64,000 nt of DNA, taken from Conchocele bisecta (lineage: Eukaryota; Mollusca; Bivalvia; Lucinida; Thyasiridae). Within the stretch, counting starts at the first letter, position 1; each line of letters opens with the position of its first letter. The position numbers and the translations under genes were made by a program. The notes under the pieces were generated by a model. That model saw only the letters and a list, made by a program, of their open reading frames with translations, had not been told where the DNA came from and did not search any database. The stretch spans positions 57,361,530 to 57,425,529 of the forward strand of contig CM055279.1 in assembly GCA_029237695.1 (NCBI GenBank), in the 5' to 3' direction. Below, piece by piece: positions 22,040 through 31,273 of the stretch.

Positions 22040-22231
22040 AGTAGTATATAAGAGTCACAATGATACCATCACCTCTGGAAGGTACCGGCTACGCGCGGCA
22101 CCTTCCACCGCATGATGGTATCATTTGTGACTCTTATATATTACTACCGCGAGACCATATATTTATGACATGAGAAGATACACCCTATTAGAGATAAAAA
22201 TCCCTATGTTATACTCAGTATATATATACAA
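22040..22231. repeat. Polinton-2 left terminal inverted repeat with hairpin
   Basis: The outermost 106 bp (22040-22145) is itself an imperfect palindrome: arms 22040-22071 and 22113-22145 pair over about 32 bp, and inside them GGAAGGTACCG (22077-22087) pairs with CGGCACCTTCC (22096-22106) around an 8-nt loop. The rest of the repeat includes GGGATTTTTATC/ACACCCTATT words shared with the subterminal repeats at the other end. Confidence 0.9.
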
Positions 22232-22329
22232 AAAATAATGGTTCTAGTTAGTGTGCGTGGTTGAAGACAGGTAGTCACGAGAGATATTTTCGCACCGGTA
22301 TTTACGAATATTGCAAACATCACCGTGCA

Positions 22330-22530
22330 TGGATGCGAAGAGGTTCCGTTTCGCCTCGCCCATGTCGGCATTGTGGGGTAGGGACCAAAGCCGAGTCACT
22401 GATATGTCCACCATGTGGTGGCACTCAGGCTACTCATCGAATGGTTAACAGGGGATTACGTGCTCGCAAGTATTATCGTTTAGTAATAATTGAAATCAGA
22501 AAGTCAGTTACAAAGATAGAATCGATCTAA
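22330..22530 (+). CDS. small Cys-rich (zinc-ribbon-like) hypothetical protein
   Basis: 66 aa from the first in-frame ATG at 22330; the frame is open upstream to a TTG at 22261, where a further CKHH pair precedes it. Two CxxC pairs (CRHCG and CPPCG), 15 residues apart, could bind zinc; the tail is basic. There is no counterpart in Polinton-1 or in the visible left end of Polinton-3. It could be a real accessory gene or chance coding; I do not recognise the family. Confidence 0.3.
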   Translation, partial: WMRRGSVSPRPCRHCGVGTKAESLICPPCGGTQATHRMVNRGLRARKYYRLVIIEIRKSVTKIESI

Positions 22531-22532
22531 TA

Positions 22533-22610
22533 AGTCACGGTGTTTCTACAGCATTAAAACACTGTAAAAAAACATTATCAAACTAATTTTATAAAATTAG
22601 AAAATTGAAC
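22533..22610 (+). pseudogene. scrap of a third accessory-gene copy
   Basis: GTTTCTACAGCATTAAAACA matches 41102-41121 inside the Polinton-3 accessory gene, and ACATTATCAAACTAATTTTA matches about 41291-41310 in the same gene, but here they lie side by side. This indicates an internally deleted extra copy in front of the two intact ones. Confidence 0.6.
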
Positions 22611-22639
22611 AGAAAAAACAATACAAATATTATAACAAA

Positions 22640-22978
22640 ATGGATAATAAAATAGAATGGGAATTGGAATTTTGTAATGTCTTTGGTGAAAAATATTACT
22701 ATAAATTGAAAACATTATGCAGAATCGAATACATGAAATATCAGCGTAATTTATTACGCTCCGATAAAAGCGTTGCATTTACAATATTATACCGGCAATT
22801 ATGTCGCCGGTACAAGGATCAAATTCGTGAAACGAAGCGACTAAATAGGATCGGAGAACAACTACCGGAACATCATAAAACTAATTTTATAAAACATTTT
22901 AAAATCAACGATTCGTTTACGGATATGCGTTTCTACAATCATATTGTAATGGATTTGAAAATTCTAATTGGAAATTGA
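22640..22978 (+). CDS. left-end accessory protein, copy a
   Basis: 112 aa, MDNKIEWELEF start, Tyr/Lys/Arg-rich with no membrane segment. Conserved core YMKYQRNLLRSDK-VAFTILYRQLC at residues about 40-65 and a C-terminal NDSFTDMRFY motif. It is preceded by TTGAACAGAAAAAACAA, which also precedes the next copy. Homologues: 23013, 41039 and 41448. The family is found only in the left ends of Polinton-2 and -3 and is unknown to me. Repeated duplication suggests a selected accessory role, for example in host interaction (inference). Confidence 0.55.
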   Translation: MDNKIEWELEFCNVFGEKYYYKLKTLCRIEYMKYQRNLLRSDKSVAFTILYRQLCRRYKDQIRETKRLNRIGEQLPEHHKTNFIKHFKINDSFTDMRFYNHIVMDLKILIGN

Positions 22979-23012
22979 ACAGAAAAAACAAGTACCAATA
23001 TTATTAGAGAAA

Positions 23013-23360
23013 ATGGATAATACAATACAATTGGAATTTAATGTTTTTAATGGCTGTGTTGAAGAAGTTTACGAAGAATACGGGGGTTATAATCCTATAT
23101 ATAAATTCTATAAAATGAGAACACTAGGCGATATCGAATACATGAAATACCAGCGTAATTTATTACACTCCGATAAAAACGTTGCATTTACAATATTATA
23201 CCGGCAATTATGTCAACTATACAAGAGGCAAATACGAACATTAAGACGGATAATGCGTATCGGATATGAAACTAAGGCGTATTATATAAAACTATTAAAA
23301 CCCAACGATTCGTTTACGAACGTACATTTCTACGATATCACTTATAAATTTATGTTGTAA
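23013..23360 (+). CDS. left-end accessory protein, copy b
   Basis: 116 aa from MDNTIQLEF at 23013. The frame is open upstream to 22968, but the homologous start at 41448 and the shared upstream TTGAACAGAAAAAACAA support the inner ATG. It has the same YMKYQRNLL...FTILYRQLC core and a C-terminal NDSFTNVHFY motif, with a copy-b-specific EEVYEEYGGY segment near residue 20. Copy b is about 75% alike to 41448-41801 of Polinton-3, more than to copy a, so the a/b duplication predates the two elements. Confidence 0.6.
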   Translation: MDNTIQLEFNVFNGCVEEVYEEYGGYNPIYKFYKMRTLGDIEYMKYQRNLLHSDKNVAFTILYRQLCQLYKRQIRTLRRIMRIGYETKAYYIKLLKPNDSFTNVHFYDITYKFML

Positions 23361-24204
23361 TCACAACACCAAACAGACGACAATGTTCCAATTACACGCG
23401 TTATGAAAATGTAAATTAGGTGTCCCACCTTACACGTTATATTAAGTGTCCATTTATAGAGAGGTTTACACGATTACGTCTTCCGGGATGGAAAATAAAC
23501 ACACTTTAATATATATTACACACACGGCTATTTATAGCCTTATCGATGGTATGTAAACGGGCTATCGATTTACACAGGTGGTGTACACAGTTTATAAACA
23601 CTTAGTGAGGGTTATATAGTTCACGAATTTCCGGGATGGTTCGTTATTTAATTTAATTAATTTTAATATTATTTATTTAAATTTAAAGCTGAACACCCCC
23701 TATTATATAGAAAACATATTAATTAATATATATAATTAATAATATAAATAACAATATTTATTTCACTAGCAAAGTTAAGTTTATATACGAGAAATAAACA
23801 CAGTTCGGTGTCGGGACGCCGACATTAATATCTCAACAGTGAGATAAGTTTCGCCACATGTACTTCACTTTGGCCGCTCTGCACATTATAGCGGATGGAG
23901 GTAACGATGAGGTGGGGTCCGCGGCATCGGTCCAATGATGGGGTGTAGGAGATGTGAGTGTAACACACCTCGCTAAGCCGAAAAAAATTAAAAAAATAGA
24001 AGAAATTTAAGCGAAGGCTTAACGGGGTGGACCCAGAAGGGTTTTGCTGGCGCGGATTCGAGCCTCGGTGGAACCTAAAACTTTTTTTCTTTTTTTTCTT
24101 TTTAAATTGTTAATAATTTTCCTAAAATTAATTAATAAATTGTTTACTGCACCAATATAATTAATTTTATAATTTTCTTTAAATTAATTATAAAATTAAT
24201 TATT
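23361..24204. other. non-coding left arm of Polinton-2
   Basis: No supported ORF. Contains two CTTCCGGGATGG/TTTCCGGGATGG words (about 23480 and 23629), a GCTGAACACCCCCTATTATA word also present in inverse form in the Polinton-1 right arm, and an A-box/B-box-like pair at 24015-24064. From 24119 it becomes AT-rich, with AATTTTCCTAAAATT-type palindromes leading into the 3' end of gene 1. Confidence 0.5.
24015..24089 (+). ncRNA. possible pol III-type (tRNA/SINE-like) unit
   Basis: AGGCTTAACGGG at 24015-24026 fits the A-box consensus in 11 of 12 positions; GGATTCGAGCC at 24054-24064 is a weaker B-box; a T7 run follows at 24082-24088. No credible full cloverleaf could be folded by eye. Weak evidence, possibly a SINE head or chance. 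Confidence 0.2.
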
Positions 24205-24318
24205 TTAGTGCTGTAACATTTCTTCCGACTTTATCTCCAAGTTTTTACCCTAAATTTATCCCAATCAGTACACTCAATTTTGGGCATGGTGGCGCGCGCC
24301 TTGTTCTTATATCATTTT

Positions 24319-24816
24319 TTAATTGTTCATATCTCCCATTTCTTCCACCACGGATTCAAACTCTAAATTTGATATTTTCTTATCGGCCAACGCTTTGGAC
24401 ACCATAACGTCGATGGTATTTTTCTTCGACCTGGCGAGAACTGATATTCTATCATGTTTTCTACATTTTTTCTCGAGTTTTCCACCCGACGCCCTAATTA
24501 CCATACACAACAACCCAGAAACCGCCGACATCGCACATAAAATCCCCGCTACATGAACCGTTATAATGGTGGATATAGTTGCAGCTGTCCCCGCCCCACA
24601 CAACACAGAAACACTCGCTAGAGCCGTGCTAGATGCTTCAGCCGTGTTCACCGCGCGTCTATATATTTTAGCGTTTCTTTTTCTATTTGTATATTCTCTA
24701 ACTAAAATATCCTGCATAGCGACGATATTATTCAACCTAAAATCTGAACTTCTTTCGTTAATTGTACACAGTGTTGATGGAGTGGTATTGACAATTGGAA
24801 GCATTGATTCGTTCAT
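24319..24816 (-). pseudogene. conserved membrane protein (gene 1), Polinton-2 copy
   Basis: Starts MNESMLPIV at 24816 (the frame extends three codons further). It has the same hydrophobic central stretch and KHDRISVLARSKKN and SKALADKKISNLEFE motifs as at 9700. One base is missing near 24334 relative to Polinton-3 (CTCCCATT versus CTCCCCATT), which ends the protein early; the remaining tail is legible out of frame to about 24210. Confidence 0.7.
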
Positions 24817-24849
24817 GATTTTCAATATATTAGTATTTACAAAATAAGT

Positions 24850-26657
24850 TCAATTAACAATGAGACAATAGTGGAAGAACTCTGGGTCACCGATTTTCGT
24901 AACAAAGTTAATAACACTACCTTTGGAAAGTCTATTTCGATCATAACCGGAGAACAAAACCACCGTCGAACTATCTCCAGAGATTTTAGTGACTCCAATC
25001 CCCCGTTCTTCCCTATCTACTACAATATTTATCGCGACCGCGCCCACAGGTTTACCACTACCATTAACCGAGCAGACCGCCATTTGGATAACTTCACCTG
25101 CGGCTGTCATAGTGTATCCCCCACATTTATTACTCGCTTTGGCACCGAACGAATATTCATAGTGCCCCTCAACCAATGGGCCCCGCTTCTCAGCCCAAAC
25201 TGTTATGGCACGTTTTAGCGTTTTCATTGTTCGCACTATTCCGGCAAGCGCACTGTTTGCGTTATATGACTCAGTACGAATCTTATAAGAGGCCTCCTCA
25301 AGAGCTTTGGTCGCGGCTATACGATCATGTTTCAGTTTATCGGAAACTTCGGTTATCTTTCCGTCTAGTTCGGTAAGTGCCGCTTCTCTGCTGAGAGAGT
25401 CCTCTAAGCGCAACCCATCATAAGCCTCCGTAATGGTCGCCTGGTGGCCTTCTATGGCTTTTTCAACACCCAACCGGGCCTCTTTTTGAAATTCGGTTAT
25501 TTTCCCGTCTAGTTCAGCAACCGCCACTTCTCGGATGAGAGAGTCCTCTGAGCGCAACGCATCATAAGCCTTCACAAGGGCTGCCTGATGGTCTTCTCGG
25601 GCTTTCTCAACACCCGACCGGGCCTCTTTTTGAAATTCGGTTATTTTTCCGTCTAGTTCAGCAACCGCCGCTTCTCTGAGAGAGTCCTCTGAGCGCAACA
25701 CCCTATAGGCCTCCGTAAGGTCCGCCTGGTGGTCTTCTCGGGCTTTCTCAATACCCGTTCGGACCCCCTCAACCCCCAACCGGGCCTCTTTTCGAAATTT
25801 GGTTATTTTTTCTTCTAGTTCGGTAAGTGCCGCTTCTCTGTTGAGAGAGTCCTCTGAGCGCAATGCCCCATAAGCCTCCGCAATAGCCTCCTTGTGGTCT
25901 TCTCGGACCCACTCAACCCCCGACCTGGTCTCTTTCAGAAATTCGGCTATTTTTCCGTCTAGTTCAGTAAGTGTCGCTTCTTTGCTGAGAGAGTCCTCTA
26001 AGCGCAACGCATCATAAGCCTCCGCAATGGCCTCCGCAAGGTTCGCCTGGTGGTCTTCTCGGACTTTATCAATACCAGACCGGGTCTCTTTTCGAAATTT
26101 GGTTATTTTACCGTTTAGTTCGGCAACCGTCGCTTCTCTGATGAGAGAGTCCTCTAAGCGCAACACACCATAAGCCTCCGTAAGGTCCGCCTGGTGGTCT
26201 TCTCGGGCTTTCTCAATACCCGACCTGGCCTCTTTGCGAAATTTTGTTATTTTTTTGTCTAGTTCGGTAAGTGTCGCTTCACTGATGAGAGTGTCCTTTA
26301 AGAGCAACGCATCATAAGCCTCCGTAAGGTCCGCCTGGTGGTCTTCTCGGACTTTATCAATCCCCAACCGGGCCTCTTTTCGAAATTTGGTTATTTTTTC
26401 ACCTAGTTCATTTAGTTCCGTATGCGTTTATTCACGACTTTGTGTATTCACAGCCAGGGCATATTCTCTAAATTGTGATAGTAGACTCTTGTGAATCTCG
26501 TCCGTGGCCACCGATATAGTTCTATTGATCAAGGCCTTTGTTTTTTGGGTAGTTAAAAAAGTCGCCCCTCTGTCGGGATGAATCCCCCTTCTGTTGGTTC
26601 CAAATTCTTTGAATTTGTCACCCAATCGGAAGAACTACCTGGTCCGTATATACTCAT
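24850..26657 (-). pseudogene. fibre-like protein with seven-unit coiled-coil shaft
   Basis: Begins at ATG 26657 (MSIYGPGSS) and ends at 24850. It is broken by a frameshift in the tail (about 26620), by TAA at 26428-26430 where the other copies have GAA, and by a 2-base loss near 24885 that alters the last residues. The 505-aa open part has seven repeats of about 48 aa (G-I/V-E-K-A-R-E-D-H-Q ... A-Y-x-x-L-R-x-E-D-S-L ... L-D-G-K-I-x-E-F-x-K-E-A-R), then a linker helix and a head starting YSFGAKASNKCGGY. Long heptad repeats predict a trimeric or dimeric coiled-coil stalk, analogous to a viral fibre (inference). Polinton-1 has one unit, Polinton-3 six. Confidence 0.7.
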
Positions 26658-26724
26658 TTTCAATAATGTTGATAATATATATTACGAACATGCGTTTAAT
26701 TCTAAATAATTTTCTTAAAATTAA

Positions 26725-27476
26725 TTAATTTGAAATTTCTAGGACGACCGAAATCGGGTAATCGTTCTTCAACTCTCGCCCTTTATCATCAAGAATAGAA
26801 ATCTTCAACTCGTGGATGTGTCCCGATTCCAAAACTTTCATCTCGGGGTGTGGAAGTCTAAGGTCAGGGTCTCACCAAAGAAACAGTCGCTGGCGGGCAC
26901 GGTTTTCAGTAATGTGGTGGGAGTGCCGTCTACCGTGTTGTATGATGTGTTCACCCTATCCAGGTGCACCCCGAGAGTTTTTCGTGACGGCGAAGTTTAC
27001 TGGGGTCGTGCCGACGTGCTCGCCCGGATCAAACACACTCCGTCATCGTTGTAAGGGTATGTTATTTTAAATCCTAACAGTGAGCCCAACCCGGTGAGAT
27101 CCTTAAAACGCCTCTCAACGGTCAATGTCGTGAGCCCCGTGGCTTTCGAGATTGCGAGAGTGACTACACCAGGAATCTTCTCCGCGACAAAAGCTTGGAG
27201 ATCTCCGAAACTCCAAAGACCCTGAGGTACTATAACCTTTGGTGGACTTATGACTCTATTTACGTCTATTCTATGTGGCACAGCTATAGGGTGTTCTGAT
27301 GCGAAAAACTCGACGTCCTCGACTTCTGTTGTGAAAAACTCGAGCGTTTAAACGTTTTTCCAGCCGACCGTGAACGTGAGTGATCTAAGGCCTACCCGGC
27401 GTTGTCCGCAGCAGTTGTCTATTAATTTTTGAAGTTCACAACTCCCTTTTTGAACATTAGTGATAGTAGCAAACAT
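26725..27476 (-). pseudogene. penton-like minor capsid protein (gene 3), Polinton-2 copy
   Basis: Starts at ATG 27476 and ends at TAA 26725-26727 (VVLEISN). A TAA near 27350 and frameshifts near 27280 and 26995 break the frame. The middle section (APHRIDVNRVI to QGLWSFGDLQAF) differs strongly from Polinton-1 and -3, while the Leu-Asp-Arg-Val-Asn ... Ser-Thr-Leu-Leu block remains recognisable out of frame at about 26905-26975. Confidence 0.5.
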
Positions 27477-27490
27477 AATAATATCTTTCA

Positions 27491-28918
27491 ATGGATACAA
27501 AAGCATTTAGCTTTAATTCTAATGCAAAGTACGCGGTCGGAGGTAAATACACGCAAAAAGACGTTGTTAACATTGTACACCCAACCGTAACGGTTAGACC
27601 AGACAGTGGCTTTGCCACCAATTTCCCTAACACGTTTGAGAAATATAGGCTGCCCAAGATTACTACGATGGAGGCGGTAAACGGGTGGAAAGCAACACCG
27701 ATGCAGTTTTGGCAGAACCAGCTAAATTTCGCTGTATGGTGCGCAACAGCCGGGTGTGGAGTTTCACATAAAGACCATCTAACATCCAAGAATGTCATGC
27801 TCCGAAGTGTCTACAACTTTCACACGTATTATACTATTAGGAGGATTATCAAAGAACTAGGTATTTCTCTACCTCAGGACGACGCCTGGGATCCCATTTC
27901 CAACGCATACGACCGTATGGCGTTTGAAAGACTGTGTAACGAATTTAACGTTTCAAAAGACGCGACTGGAGACAGAAAGCATTTCCTACCAGCACCGGCC
28001 ACCGGCCTCGGGGACGTTCTCATTCGGGGGCCAGTCCGGAATTGGACGCAGACTGATTTTAGACACGATCACTCCGGTGACCACATCGTCAGTCGGAACG
28101 CCGGGAATTTTGACCCCGCGACTATGACTTTCGGGCCAGAAGTGTCTGGAGGTCGGCACTGTGGCGTGTTTTCTTGTAAAATGTTACCTCCGAAACGGGC
28201 TCACGTCGATTACATACAGCAGGCTGCTGAGGTTCAGAACGCGTGGACCACATTTATGTTAGATAAGGGTCTAGGGTTCACGCAGACCGGGGTTACTCGT
28301 GTCAATGACTCCATTCGCACGTACGTCTGGGCCATCCTCGGCGCACAGAAGCAAACTCGCAGTTCTATACTGGGCACGGGAACGGCGTTTGATGCGCAAA
28401 AACAATTCTTGGCACTTGTAGAGGACGCCATCTCAGCTAGGGTGGATCTGGAGAAGGCGATCCAGAATTATCAAGACGTTTTGCAGAATGCCAGCACTCC
28501 AGTAGACTACGCATTTGGAATAGGTCTTTATATGGCGCCGAGCAATATGATACTACGAGACGACCCGGTTGACGGTTACAATAATCAGATCGTAATCGCC
28601 ACCGCCAATCAAAAAATCGGCCACAACGGTAACGTGAACACGGATATCATCAAGCTCCCACCCAAGATGATTGGGAGCGGAGTTGTAAGTGGAACCGATT
28701 TCATAAAACCCCCAAAACACAAAATGGATACACCTCCCTCAACACAATCGAACCCAGTACCCCCAATTCGTAAATTGGATGCACCATCGAGTTCCCCCAA
28801 TCCAATCATCAACAATGTTGAAACACCAATCGAGATTGGAAGCACAACACACGAGGAGGAGAAATTAGCGCTCGTCGTCGCCCTCGTGGCGATCGGACTA
28901 TTTACGCTTTGGTTTTAG
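27491..28918 (+). CDS. conserved 475-aa Polinton protein (gene 4), intact
   Basis: An open frame starting MDTKAFSFNSNAKYAVGG. Conserved blocks: HPTVTVRPDSGF (about 35), KYRLPKITT, KATPMQFWQNQLNFAVWCAT (about 65-85), FHTYYTIRRII, RVNDSIRTYVWAILGAQ (about 265), FDAQKQFLALVEDAIS and FGIGLYMAPSNMILRDDPVDGYNNQIVIAT. A Pro/Ser/Thr-rich linker then carries several palindrome-encoded segments (VPPIRKLD, ETPIEIG), and a single C-terminal membrane helix KLALVVALVAIGLFTLWF ends the protein. I recognise it as a common, uncharacterised protein of invertebrate Polintons; a virion or membrane role is inference. It overlaps gene 5 convergently by 21 bp. Confidence 0.78.
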   Translation: MDTKAFSFNSNAKYAVGGKYTQKDVVNIVHPTVTVRPDSGFATNFPNTFEKYRLPKITTMEAVNGWKATPMQFWQNQLNFAVWCATAGCGVSHKDHLTSKNVMLRSVYNFHTYYTIRRIIKELGISLPQDDAWDPISNAYDRMAFERLCNEFNVSKDATGDRKHFLPAPATGLGDVLIRGPVRNWTQTDFRHDHSGDHIVSRNAGNFDPATMTFGPEVSGGRHCGVFSCKMLPPKRAHVDYIQQAAEVQNAWTTFMLDKGLGFTQTGVTRVNDSIRTYVWAILGAQKQTRSSILGTGTAFDAQKQFLALVEDAISARVDLEKAIQNYQDVLQNASTPVDYAFGIGLYMAPSNMILRDDPVDGYNNQIVIATANQKIGHNGNVNTDIIKLPPKMIGSGVVSGTDFIKPPKHKMDTPPSTQSNPVPPIRKLDAPSSSPNPIINNVETPIEIGSTTHEEEKLALVVALVAIGLFTLWF

Positions 28919-29896
28919 GAACTCTCTGGCGAAGAATAGTAGGAGACCGGCGATGGCCACGATTAAAGCCCAGGTATTCTCGGCGATCCATCCGACCGTT
29001 TTTGATAATATAGATAACAAGAAGGAGAGGAGACCTCCTATCAAACCAGGCAGCGCGGCAGCCAACTTTCCTGCTAATTTAGCCAGGAGAATGGCGAGGG
29101 CTTTTAGTTGTTTTTTTATCCACTCCTTGGCTCCGCCGGATGTCGCGTGTGCTGGTGCGGGTGCTGGTGCTGGTGCGGGTGCTGGTGCACCAGCATTGAC
29201 AGCTACAAATAGAGACGATATAGATAGAATTAAGGTCGATATAATCATGCTGAAAGCTGCGATGATGGTTACTATCGTGACGCCCTTCTCTCTGAACAGA
29301 GTGCGAAGATGCTCACCGAGTGTCGTGTCCTCGTGCAGAACCCTCGAGATTGTTTCGCGGCTCCAACTTAATTGGCCGGAAAGTGCCTCACGGTTAGTCG
29401 AAGCAGCCTCCAAGCGAGCTCGAGCGAGGGATACTCCATATCGGTTCACGGAAGAGGGGCTGAGGAACCGGGTCGGGTCGTTCTTGTACGTCAGCAACTT
29501 CCAGCTATTACCCCATTTAACCCACAAGTCTCCTCTTTTAGTGCTGCGGAACTCCAACGTGGCCTTGATGCCGTTTTTAGACACCTCACTCTCCCACCGT
29601 TTCACCAGAGAATCCGTTTCCTTGAGAGGCGCCAGCTCATTCTTGGAGATCCCCGCAGGAATCTCGGCACCGCCCGCCCATGCCGGAGTTGCGGATGGAG
29701 CCTCCCAGGGGAACATACTCTCGGGTGAAGTTCCCATTGGTATGGCTGTTAAGGGCGTAATTCGGGGGTCGACAAACTTAGGATCTTTATTTAATGGCGT
29801 CTCTATGAAGGTCATATCGTCATAGTCATCGATGTCATCATCATCGCGGAAATCGTCTCTGCCTATTTCATCCATGTCAATATCGTAATCAGTCAT
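28898..29896 (-). CDS. acidic/amphipathic membrane protein (gene 5), chimeric middle
   Basis: 332 aa, MTDYDIDMDEIGRDD start with an acidic head, and the same C-terminal half as Polinton-1 (residues from about SRETISRVLHEDTTLGE through GGAKEWIKKQLKALAILLAK to the tail FLKPKRK). The middle (about residues 40-165, including EFRSTKRGDLWVKWGNSW) is unrelated to the long helical middle of the other two copies, which makes this protein about 110 residues shorter. The Ala-Pro linker is shorter too. The frame is intact. This looks like a swap of the central module by recombination with another Polinton lineage. Confidence 0.75.
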   Translation of the reverse strand: MTDYDIDMDEIGRDDFRDDDDIDDYDDMTFIETPLNKDPKFVDPRITPLTAIPMGTSPESMFPWEAPSATPAWAGGAEIPAGISKNELAPLKETDSLVKRWESEVSKNGIKATLEFRSTKRGDLWVKWGNSWKLLTYKNDPTRFLSPSSVNRYGVSLARARLEAASTNREALSGQLSWSRETISRVLHEDTTLGEHLRTLFREKGVTIVTIIAAFSMIISTLILSISSLFVAVNAGAPAPAPAPAPAPAHATSGGAKEWIKKQLKALAILLAKLAGKLAAALPGLIGGLLSFLLSILSKTVGWIAENTWALIVAIAGLLLFFAREFLKPKRK

Positions 29897-29969
29897 ATTT
29901 ATAATTTTCTTAAAGTTAATTATGTATTAAAGACAAAACCGTACGGGTTTAATATAGTTTCACTAAATT

Positions 29970-31273
29970 ATGTCTTCGAGTCAATACGGTCGCAAACTCA
30001 ATCCATACCGCAGACTGCGTGAGCCCCTCGGGGCAAAATGCGTGAGACAGAGTGTCGTTATTACGAACAACCCATCGACGATCGACCAGAACCAACAGCT
30101 CTTTGTCCGCTTCCCCAACCTCGGAGCTAACGACGTCATTGTGCCGGGGACTGTTCGCCTCGCTTTCACTATTTCGCTGACGTCCACGGACGAGAACCGA
30201 ACCGTCGTTCAGAACCTGGGTCGCGCCATAGTCAAGAAGACCATGATAAAGATTTCTGGTAATGTGGTGATGTCGATCGATGACAGCGACGTCTACCATT
30301 GTTATCAGGACCTATGGATGACGGCGCAAGAGCGCGAAAACGCTGTCTATCAGGGTATTGACACCAGCAAAAATAAGAACGTAACCAAACTTAGAATCGG
30401 GGCTGGTAACAAGGTAGATAACAACGCGAGCGACAACGCGGTCGCGGGCGCTTACGGCAACCGCTTCTACATCCCGCTCAACTTTGAGTTGCTGGAGAGT
30501 GACATGCCTTACTATCAGAGCGCTTTGGCTGACCGCCTCGAATACGAACTAACGTTCAACGACTACGGCCGAGTTCTCATAACCATAAACAACGACATGT
30601 TATCGACGTATACGATCGATAATGTTTCGCTGGAGTACGACATGGTCACGATGCCCGAACTCGCGCGATTGATCAGAACCCAGTACGCAGGGCGCGTTGC
30701 CATACTTTACGACCGAGTTCTTCGCCATCGCAAGATGACGAAAAGGCGACACATTGTGGAATATTAATGTCAACGTACCCGCCCGCTCGATGAAAGGTAT
30801 ACTGATGTTGTTCGAGGATGCTCGGTTCGCGTTCAGTGCTAGAAAAACCGACAAATTCTATAACCCCAAAATCACGAAGGTAGAGGTGACGATCGAGGGA
30901 GTCCCCAATCAACTCTACAGCGCGGGTCTTCACGCGCACCAGCAGTGGGACGAAGTAAGAAAGCAGTTTGCTGCCGGCTCTAAGCGCTCTCTGGAGGTTG
31001 CAGCGTTTGCCAAAGACCTGCATCTCTCGGCCGTCTCCCTCACGAAGTTCCTGAATACCAAATACGCGTTATGGCTAGACATGCGAGCCAGCGACGACGA
31101 CCAAATACACGGCAACGGACGCCAAGTTGAGAACGCTAGCGAGGGTGTGACGATCCAGATAACCAAAGAGGCGGACGGAGCCGGGCCATTGAACGTGTAC
31201 TTATATATAATTACAGACACACAACTCAACATCGAAGATCGAAGATGGTCGATACGTCTCAGCACTCTACTAA
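29970..31273 (+). pseudogene. major capsid protein, Polinton-2 copy
   Basis: From MSSSQYGRKLNPYRRLREPL at 29970 to TAA at 31271-31273. Recognisable family blocks include NNPSTIDQNQQLFVRFPN, the EREN-AVYQGIDTSKNKNVTK block, YGNRFYIPLNFELLES, YELTFNDYGRVLI and, in the second frame, PARSMKGILMLFEDARFAF and GVPNQLYSAG. These mark the major capsid (hexon-like, double jelly-roll) protein of invertebrate Polintons. Breaks versus Polinton-3: loss of 2 bases near 30672, loss of 5 near 30740, and a 7-bp tandem duplication (ATCGAAG) near 31235. The 3' end overlaps the ATPase start by 29 nt. Confidence 0.75.

Noticed and set aside
22040..22145. An independent foldback MITE
   Set aside because: The same palindrome forms both outermost ends of Polinton-2 in mirror orientation, directly beside the target duplication, so it is more simply part of the terminal repeat. 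Not fully excluded; see the hairpin finding.
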